NCBI GenBank assembly: GCA_029906195.1
Contig: JARWSJ010000001.1
Location: 1,674,001-1,738,000, forward strand
Direction: 5' to 3'
DNA: 64,000 nt
Source: Chitinophagaceae bacterium 26-R-25
GTDB lineage: Bacteria > Bacteroidota > Bacteroidia > Chitinophagales > Chitinophagaceae
Every line of letters begins with the position of its first letter. The stretch's first letter is position 1. Positions 59,333 through 64,000 of this stretch are shown one piece after another. The notes beneath the pieces are model-generated. The model worked only from the letters and a program-made list of their open reading frames with translations. It was not told where the DNA came from and did no database searches. Position numbers and translations under genes: made by a program.

Positions 59333-59528
59333 CCAGGAATTAAGAATTAGGAATTAGGAATTAGGAATTAACAGATGTGACATACTTTTCGAGATACAGC
59401 CGTTGTGAGTGTTTGGAATAAAGGCATTGTTACATTTTGTACTGTAGGCAGCTTTGTTAATTATTAATTATTAATTGCTAATTATTTCCGCGTATAAAAA
59501 TTGATCATAACTTTAGTAAAATATTTTT
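59333..59528. repeat. Family D words and AT-rich spacer between the two acidic genes
   Basis: GGAATTAGGAATTAGGAATT words follow the stop codon (59336-59371); AATTATTAATTATTAATTGC words stand at 59458-59482. A TAACTTTA box (59509-59516) precedes the second gene. Confidence 0.7.
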
Positions 59529-59804
59529 ATGGCAACATACGCTGATCTTACGCTTGATACCTATTATCTTATCAAGGATTCACAGGAAGATGAAATAGAG
59601 TTGGTATGCGCTATTTTTGAGACAGAAAAATGTGTGCTTCTAAGAAGCTTTACACCTGAACCGGAAGATTTCTGGAAAAAGAAAACAGATGTAATTGCTG
59701 AAATCATAGAAGAGGTTGATGATGAAAAAATAAGTGAGTTTGAAAATATTTATGATGACGATCTGGAAGCAGAATTTGACGACGACATTTACTCCGAAGA
59801 ATAA
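59529..59804 (+). CDS. Small acidic protein, second paralogue, family unknown
   Basis: A 91-residue acidic protein. It starts MATYADLTLDTYYLIKDSQ, has IELVCAIFETEKCVLL (about 23-38), the shared FWKKKTDVIAEIIEEVDDEKISEFENIY (about 48-75) and an extremely acidic tail (DDDLEAEFDDDIYSEE). Calculated charge is strongly negative. It is followed by its own rho-independent terminator, and its own -7-like box TAACTTTA lies 13 bases upstream, supporting independent expression. I cannot name a family; a chaperone-like or nucleic-acid-mimic role would be speculation. Confidence 0.75.
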   Translation: MATYADLTLDTYYLIKDSQEDEIELVCAIFETEKCVLLRSFTPEPEDFWKKKTDVIAEIIEEVDDEKISEFENIYDDDLEAEFDDDIYSEE

Positions 59805-59823
59805 GTAATAATAACATTTAAGG

Positions 59824-59853
59824 TCCCGCTAAGTAATTGGCGGGATTTTTTTT
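59824..59853 (+). terminator. Rho-independent terminator of the second acidic-protein gene
   Basis: TCCCGC (59824-59829), loop of 10, GCGGGA (59840-59845), then eight T. Confidence 0.92.
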
Positions 59854-59860
59854 AAAAGTC

Positions 59861-59952
59861 AAGTTGTTAGTTATTGGTTGTTAGTTGTTAGACATCAATG
59901 ACAACTATTCAAAATTAAAGGCTAATAACTAACAACCAACAACTAACAACTT
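59861..59952. repeat. Inverted repeat, family F, two mismatches in 31
   Basis: Arms 59861-59891 (AAGTTGTTAGTTATTGGTTG and onwards) and 59922-59952, loop 30 bases. It starts eight bases after the terminator T tract and stops five bases before the next -7 box. Confidence 0.95.
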
Positions 59953-59956
59953 GCGC

Positions 59957-59964
59957 TACCTTTG
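59957..59964 (+). promoter_or_regulatory. -7 box of the YkgJ-family gene
   Basis: TACCTTTG matches TAnnTTTG; the presumed start codon (TTG) is 17 bases downstream at 59982, so the leader is very short. Confidence 0.55.
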
Positions 59965-59981
59965 CCGCTTAATACCAACGT

Positions 59982-60500
59982 TTGGCAAACTATACAATTC
60001 ATACTTCCCTGGCTTTTATTGCAGCAGAAGCAACCGCAAAAGAAACCGAAAATGATGCATTCACTTCCTTTCTCAAAAATGCGGAAGACAGCAAACAGAT
60101 CGACACGATCGTTCATGAATTGAATGATGAAATCAGTCCTGCGATAGATTGCACAACTTGTGGTAATTGTTGTAAGTCTTTGATGATAAATGTAACCGAG
60201 ACAGAATTACAAAAACTTTCTGCAGCATTGCAGCAGCCTGCAGATTCAATTAAAGAGAAATATCTTGAGCAGGGATTAGGCAACGAATATGTTATCAATA
60301 CAATTCCCTGTCATTTTCTAAGCGATAATAAATGCACTATCTACGAGCATCGTTTCCAGGGATGCCGGGACTTCCCTCACCTCCATCAGGATAATTTTAC
60401 AAGAAGATTGTTTTCAATGTTCATGCACTATGGCACTTGCCCGATTATTTACAATGTGATGGAGCAGTTGAAGAAGAGAACGGGATTTAGGAATGACTGA
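59982..60500 (+). CDS. YkgJ-family cysteine-cluster protein
   Basis: A 172-residue protein of the YkgJ (UPF0153) zinc/iron-binding family. CTTCGNCCKS (residues about 56-65) gives the first cysteine group; IPCHFLSDNKCTIYEHRFQGCRDFPH (about 107-132) and a late CPII (about 151) supply the rest, in the usual CxxCGxCC ... C ... C ... C pattern. It likely binds an Fe-S cluster or zinc; the role is unknown. There is no in-frame ATG near the start, so the TTG at 59982 (ANYTIHTSLAF) is used, right behind a -7 box. The last residues ND and the stop are written by the family B arm that follows. Confidence 0.85.
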   Translation: MANYTIHTSLAFIAAEATAKETENDAFTSFLKNAEDSKQIDTIVHELNDEISPAIDCTTCGNCCKSLMINVTETELQKLSAALQQPADSIKEKYLEQGLGNEYVINTIPCHFLSDNKCTIYEHRFQGCRDFPHLHQDNFTRRLFSMFMHYGTCPIIYNVMEQLKKRTGFRND

Positions 60501-60620
60501 ATAACTGAGTAACTGAATAACTGAACTTGATGATCAACCTTTCTTCAATGATTCGATCATTCAGTTTTTCAATCATTCAGTTTATTCAGTTATTCAGTTA
60601 CTCAGTTATTCAGTTATTTC
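60494..60620. repeat. Inverted repeat, family B, shared by two convergent stop codons
   Basis: Left arm 60494-60525 (GACTGAATAACTGAGTAACT) contains the plus-strand stop TGA at 60498-60500. Right arms 60550-60620 (repeated ATTCAGTT and ATTCAGTTACTCAG) contain the minus-strand stop at 60614. Confidence 0.92.
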
Positions 60621-61348
60621 AGCGCGATCGATATGCCACCACTTAAACCAAACTGATAAATGGTTGAGTATGTCGACACACCTGTTCCCACACCACCTGT
60701 TCCAAAGTAGATGCCTCCACCTGCGGCTTGCACAGCAGAAAGCAATTGCGCCTGGAAGAGAAATCCTATTTTAGATGCTGGGTTTGGCTTTGCTTTCAGG
60801 CCAAGCCGTAGTCCCCACGCGAATTTTGAATAAGAACCATCACCATCTTCATTATTTCCAAAAGCGCAACCAAGGCTCACGCCATACCAGGCCGTCAGAG
60901 CCTCACTTTTAATATAAGAATATCTTTTACCACCAAGCAATATATAGTTAATGCCTGCATTGAATGTTTGTTTTGGTGTTACACCATAATTCTCAACATC
61001 AATATGAGTGTCTTGCCTTACATAATACAACTCAAGACCATACATTTTCTTTAAGCCAAATTCAAGCCCTGCCTGCCATTGAAAGCCCCCGTTTACGTTT
61101 CCATAAAATTTATCGGTAGAAACATTGTCACCAAACACATAACCACCAAGCACATTCAGCGATATTTTAGGTACGGCCGCCGAAGGCTGTTGACGTGGTG
61201 GCGGTGGTGGCGCCGGGTTAACATATTGTACAGTCGCTGGTGGCGGTTGTGGTGGAGGTGGTTGTGTAGGCTGTGTAGGTTGTGGTGTCTGCGCATAAGC
61301 AAGACTCAATGAACACCCGAAGAATAAGGCTAGTGCTATCTGTTTCAT
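60614..61348 (-). CDS. Outer-membrane beta-barrel protein with proline-rich N-terminus
   Basis: A 244-residue exported protein. The start at 61348 gives signal peptide MKQIALALFFGCSLSLAYAQ; longer upstream frames lack a signal and are unlikely. Residues about 21-58 are Pro/Gln-rich (TPQPTQPTQPPPPQPPP, then PAPPPPPRQQP), probably a periplasmic linker or peptidoglycan-reaching spacer. A barrel of strands follows: ISLNVLGGYVFG, GFQWQAGLEFGLKKMYGLELYYVRQD, FNAGINYILLGGKRYS, WGLRLGLKAKP and a terminal IYQFGLSGGISIALK. Function unknown. The final codon and stop sit in a family B arm. Confidence 0.82.
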   Translation of the reverse strand: MKQIALALFFGCSLSLAYAQTPQPTQPTQPPPPQPPPATVQYVNPAPPPPPRQQPSAAVPKISLNVLGGYVFGDNVSTDKFYGNVNGGFQWQAGLEFGLKKMYGLELYYVRQDTHIDVENYGVTPKQTFNAGINYILLGGKRYSYIKSEALTAWYGVSLGCAFGNNEDGDGSYSKFAWGLRLGLKAKPNPASKIGFLFQAQLLSAVQAAGGGIYFGTGGVGTGVSTYSTIYQFGLSGGISIALK

Positions 61349-61602
61349 AAAGATGATTTTGATAATAAATGCTGATTTATACTCTTTAACATTCAGGAGT
61401 TTAAAATGTTGCGAACCATTCAACTTTCTAGCCCCGCATTTTACTGTTAAATCCACCTTCTTCAGTGAACAATTGTTTGAATATGTGGTTATAAAGTAAA
61501 TACCAGCAACGGTGTTAAGACTGTGTTTACTAATCAAATACCTATCGAGTTCCTTCATACCCGCCGATACCCTCATTTTTGACATTAAAACACTAATTAA
61601 GT

Positions 61603-62247
61603 ATGCGAATCAAAAAAGCTTATCCGAAGGCTATTGCAGCCGTACTAATTCTCTCCACGAGCCTTATGTTATCGGGTTGTTATCCTTCTGCACCTGATTA
61701 CATCTCAGACTATGATCTGGTTTACACACAACCAGATAATTCCTTCGACTTCTCTAAAGTAACAACATACATGTTACCAGATTCAGTAGAGCATATTACC
61801 AACCCCGGCGACAAGCCTGACCACACTTATGATGCTGTTATTCTTTCTGAATTAAAGAAACAGCTAGATGCGTTGGGTTGGCAACAAGTTACCAATTCTG
61901 CCGGCAGTGTGATGGTGCTTCCTTCTGTAACTGCATCTAAACAAGGTGTGTGCACCGCTTACTGCTGGTGGTGCTACTGGGGCTGGTATCCGGGCTGGGG
62001 ATATTACCCTCCTGTAAACTGGAACCCCGGCTACTGGTATCCTTCAGACATCGTGTGTGCCAGTTACAATACAGGTACACTCATGGTAAACATGACAAAC
62101 CCCGCACAACCGAAAGGCAACCAGCTGGGCGTTGTTTGGTTGGGTGTTCTTAATGGATTGCTTGAAGGCTCTACCTCCAGCATTGCTACCAGAATTCAGA
62201 CAAACATTGGTCAAATGTTTAAACAGTCACCTTATTTAAATCAATAA
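61603..62247 (+). CDS. DUF4136 family lipoprotein
   Basis: A 214-residue lipoprotein. The lipobox LSGC (residues about 23-26, IAAVLILSTSLMLSGCYPSAP) anchors it in a membrane. DYDLVYTQPDNSFDFSKVTTYMLPDSV (about 37-63) matches the start of the DUF4136 domain; ILSELKKQLDALGWQQV and GTLMVNMTNPAQ are later family blocks. An aromatic Cys-rich middle (CTAYCWWCYWGWYPGWGYYPP) is typical of this group. It is the first gene of a pair with the barrel gene 10 bases downstream, so the two are probably co-transcribed. Confidence 0.85.
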   Translation: MRIKKAYPKAIAAVLILSTSLMLSGCYPSAPDYISDYDLVYTQPDNSFDFSKVTTYMLPDSVEHITNPGDKPDHTYDAVILSELKKQLDALGWQQVTNSAGSVMVLPSVTASKQGVCTAYCWWCYWGWYPGWGYYPPVNWNPGYWYPSDIVCASYNTGTLMVNMTNPAQPKGNQLGVVWLGVLNGLLEGSTSSIATRIQTNIGQMFKQSPYLNQ

Positions 62248-62257
62248 ACACGACATT

Positions 62258-62857
62258 ATGAAATACCTTTTAACCATAATAGCGGCGTTAACTTTTTATA
62301 CGGCAGTAAACGCGCAGCAAGTAGCAGAGTTCAGCTACCAGGTATCGTTTCCGACAGGCAGCTTTAAAGATTTCGTGAGTAAAACTGGTTGGGTAGGATT
62401 TAGCGGAGCCTATCTTCACAGACTCAAAAATCCTCAACTATCACTCGGCGGAGCATTCACATGGTTCTATTTCCAGGATAAAAAAGGACATGGAACATAT
62501 CCTACAGACAAAGAAAACGCCGCTTTAACAAGTAACCGCAGCAACTATACCAACATTTATCAATTGGTGGCTTTGGTGCAATACGACTTCAAGAACCCCA
62601 AAGAACATATGGTGCCTTATGCAAGAATCGGTGTTGGCGGCGCCTACCAGGATCAACGCTCTGACAATGGTCTATACATCATACAGGCAGACGGAGTGCA
62701 GTTTGCAGCCCATGCAGATCTTGGCTTGCGATTTAACAGAGACGAAAATCATGGCGTTTATATAGCTGCTACCTATAACACTTTGCCCGCTGCGCAGGCC
62801 ATGACCGCGACTACCTTTTTTGGAATAAAGCTTGGCATCAGTGGATGGGGACATTAA
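62258..62857 (+). CDS. Outer-membrane beta-barrel protein
   Basis: A 199-residue exported protein with signal peptide MKYLLTIIAALTFYTAVNAQ. The mature part alternates strands and turns: AEFSYQVSFPTGSFKDFVSKTGWVGFSGAYLHRL, LSLGGAFTWFYFQDK, YQLVALVQYDFKNPKEHMVPYARIGVGGAYQD, FAAHADLGLRFNRDENHGVYIAATYN and a last strand FFGIKLGISGWGH. It fits the eight-stranded outer-membrane protein group (OmpW/OprF-like). It follows the DUF4136 lipoprotein gene by 10 bases. The exact role is unknown. Confidence 0.85.
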   Translation: MKYLLTIIAALTFYTAVNAQQVAEFSYQVSFPTGSFKDFVSKTGWVGFSGAYLHRLKNPQLSLGGAFTWFYFQDKKGHGTYPTDKENAALTSNRSNYTNIYQLVALVQYDFKNPKEHMVPYARIGVGGAYQDQRSDNGLYIIQADGVQFAAHADLGLRFNRDENHGVYIAATYNTLPAAQAMTATTFFGIKLGISGWGH

Positions 62858-62858
62858 A

Positions 62859-63024
62859 GGTGTGATAATTTGAAAATTTGCGAATTTGAAAATTTGAAAA
62901 TTCTTTACGTGCAGCTTATTAGTAATTTAAAAGCAGTCTGCTCCACAAGAATGAATGAAATTAATTGGAAAGATGAACAGAATGCATTTTCAAATTAGCA
63001 TATTTTCAAATTTTCAAATTCACT
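62859..63024. repeat. Inverted repeat, family E
   Basis: Left arm 62866-62902 (AATTTGAAAATTTGCGAATT and onwards) faces right arm 62984-63022 (CATTTTCAAATTAGCATATT and onwards), loop about 80 bases. The left arm starts nine bases after the barrel gene stop. Confidence 0.92.
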
Positions 63025-63085
63025 CAGTGCAAACCATCGGTACATTTTTCTCTATAACCATTCATTAAATCTTAATTATTGTTTT

Positions 63086-63631
63086 ATGAAAAAGTCTCTA
63101 TTGATTCTAATTGCTTCTATCTCGTCGCTCAGCATCTTTGCGCAGGATGATGTAGTGATCAAAGGTTCCGGCGCTACTCCTGTTACGGAGCAAATGGCTC
63201 CTAAAAAAGTTGTTGATAGTCTTCACCAAAGATTTCCCGATGCGAAGTCTGTTCAGTATTTCAAAGCAAATCCTGCTAATGTAAAAAAATGGAACATTAC
63301 GCATGAAGACAATTTGCAATCTGGTGAAACCATTGACCACTACACCATTAGTTTCAAACGGGATGACATGCAATATTATGGTTTGTACGATGCAAACGGA
63401 CACTTGCTGGTATCAAGACTTGAACAAAAAGACGCAGAACTTCCCGAAGCGGTAAAAGCTTCTCTTAAAAAAGCAGGTGAAGGAAAAGGATACACTATAG
63501 TAGACAAAACTTATTATAAAACCAGCAACTACGGCAATCACAAAGAATACTACGAAGTAACCGCCACCAACGGTTCTAAGAAGAAGAAAGTGATTGTTGC
63601 GCCGGATGGCACGATTGTAAAAGTTAAATAG
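63086..63631 (+). CDS. PepSY-like / putative beta-lactamase-inhibitor-like periplasmic protein
   Basis: A 181-residue exported protein with signal peptide MKKSLLILIASISSLSIFAQ. The mature part holds two PepSY-like repeats: VVDSLHQRFPDAKSVQYFKANPANVKKWNITHEDN (about 42-76) and LPEAVKASLKKAGEGKGYTIVDKTYYK (about 118-144), followed by YEVTATNGSKKKKVIVAPDGTIVKVK, the characteristic ending of the Bacteroidota PepSY-like (BLIP-like) family. Such proteins may inhibit or assist periplasmic proteases; here the target is unknown. The stop TAG lies in a family D repeat word. Confidence 0.86.
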   Translation: MKKSLLILIASISSLSIFAQDDVVIKGSGATPVTEQMAPKKVVDSLHQRFPDAKSVQYFKANPANVKKWNITHEDNLQSGETIDHYTISFKRDDMQYYGLYDANGHLLVSRLEQKDAELPEAVKASLKKAGEGKGYTIVDKTYYKTSNYGNHKEYYEVTATNGSKKKKVIVAPDGTIVKVK

Positions 63632-63724
63632 GAATTAGAAATTAGGAATTAGAAGAAAGCAGCATCCACTAGTAAATGGTGCACTCTTCTAATTCCTAAC
63701 TCCTAATTTCTAATTCCTAATTAC
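63629..63724. repeat. Inverted repeat, AGGAATTAG family (family D), between convergent genes
   Basis: Left arm 63629-63657 (TAGGAATTAGAAATTAGG and onwards) faces right arm 63685-63722, which has one additional GGAGTTA unit. Each outer end includes a stop codon. Confidence 0.93.
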
Positions 63725-64000
63725 TCAACCGCCATTTCCATTCTCCTCTTAACCGCCACTTTCCTCTCCTTCCTTGCCTTGGCTATGTTAATCAGTAACA
63801 CGCTGGTTAAAATGATGGCAAGACCAAGAATTTGAATCCAGCTCATGGGTTCGTTGTTGAAAAATACACCCAGCAACACAGCTACCACAGGGTTTACATA
63901 ACCATAGGTACTTACCTGCGTAGCGGAACGAACCTGCAACAGCCATACATATGCGCTATAGGCTATTAATGAACCAAACACGATAAGATAACCTAAGGAC
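63721..64000 (-). CDS. EamA/DMT-family transporter, C-terminal part (runs off the window)
   Basis: The frame stays open from the stop at 63721 to the last base, so the N-terminal portion lies beyond the window. The visible 93 residues or so include GYLIVFGSLIAYSAYVWLLQVR, followed by YGYVNPVVAVLLGVFFNNEP (the EamA signature with the conserved NP) and MSWIQILGLAIILTSVLLINIAKARKERK, i.e. the last three membrane helices of a ten-helix drug/metabolite transporter. The cytoplasmic tail is basic then acidic. The substrate is unknown. Confidence 0.88.
   Translation of the reverse strand, partial: SLGYLIVFGSLIAYSAYVWLLQVRSATQVSTYGYVNPVVAVLLGVFFNNEPMSWIQILGLAIILTSVLLINIAKARKERKVAVKRRMEMAVE

Noticed and set aside
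61349-61585. 79-residue N-terminal extension of the proline-rich barrel protein
   Set aside because: It lacks a signal sequence at its own start, and the internal ATG at 61348 begins a perfect signal peptide.

Overview
The window looks like a chromosomal piece of a Bacteroidota genome, most likely class Chitinophagia (Chitinophagaceae-like). The evidence is a T9SS C-terminal sorting domain, a TPP-riboswitch-controlled TonB-dependent receptor, HU-CCDC81 and GIN (DUF2807) domain proteins, several small outer-membrane barrels with signal peptides ending in FAQ or SAQ, Bacteroidota-type -7 boxes (TAnnTTTG) and a lack of Shine-Dalgarno sequences. Genus and species cannot be fixed from the sequence alone. 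I see no prophage, CRISPR array, integrase or intact insertion sequence; most genes are housekeeping or conserved envelope genes.

Layout. 1-3.7 kb: XRE regulator, DUF4256, YdeI-like, DoxX, SRPBCC and ArsR genes, the last with a doubled palindromic operator. 4.4-9.8 kb: gyrA with a periplasmic TPR gene, a small secreted-protein gene and a barrel gene. 10-16 kb: saccharopine-dehydrogenase-like protein, EreA/ChaN-like protein, membrane zinc protease, sirtuin, EVE protein and Pcm. 16.4-21.4 kb: T9SS cargo, Der, Era, an anchored hypothetical protein and initiator tRNA-fMet. 21.6-27.3 kb: two tandem GIN-domain genes, the TPP riboswitch and its receptor, aspartokinase. 27.5-38 kb: thioesterase, DoxX, a TPR / barrel / HU-CCDC81 operon, a VOC gene inside nested inverted repeats, ferredoxin divergent from an acyl-CoA reductase, a site-2-protease-like protein and a lipoprotein. 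38.4-49.2 kb: topoisomerase IV A and B subunits separated by a REP cluster with a frameshifted REP-associated transposase, a GT-C glycosyltransferase and a DUF1835 gene; then priA. 49.4-58.5 kb: barrel, agmatine deiminase and N-carbamoylputrescine amidase (putrescine synthesis), lipoproteins, esterase, acyl-CoA-binding protein, flippase, tpiA and a GlmU-like protein. 59-64 kb: two paralogous small acidic proteins, YkgJ protein, barrels, DUF4136 and PepSY-like proteins, and the end of an EamA transporter.

The most striking unexplained structure is between the genes. Well over twenty intergenic regions carry long inverted repeats whose arms are built from short-period words (AACTGAAT, GTTAGTTGTTAG, TTGAAAATTGAAAG, CTAACGCTTAACGC, TTTGAAAAT, AGGAATTAG, AAAAGTC, CACTAAGG and others). 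One arm usually abuts or contains the stop codon of the neighbouring gene and sometimes encodes its last residues. Locus-specific letter changes are mirrored in both arms. Ordinary rho-independent terminators exist separately and in two cases sit inside these arms, so the repeats are not simply terminators. This genome-pervasive, stop-codon-associated hairpin system is the main candidate for something undescribed.
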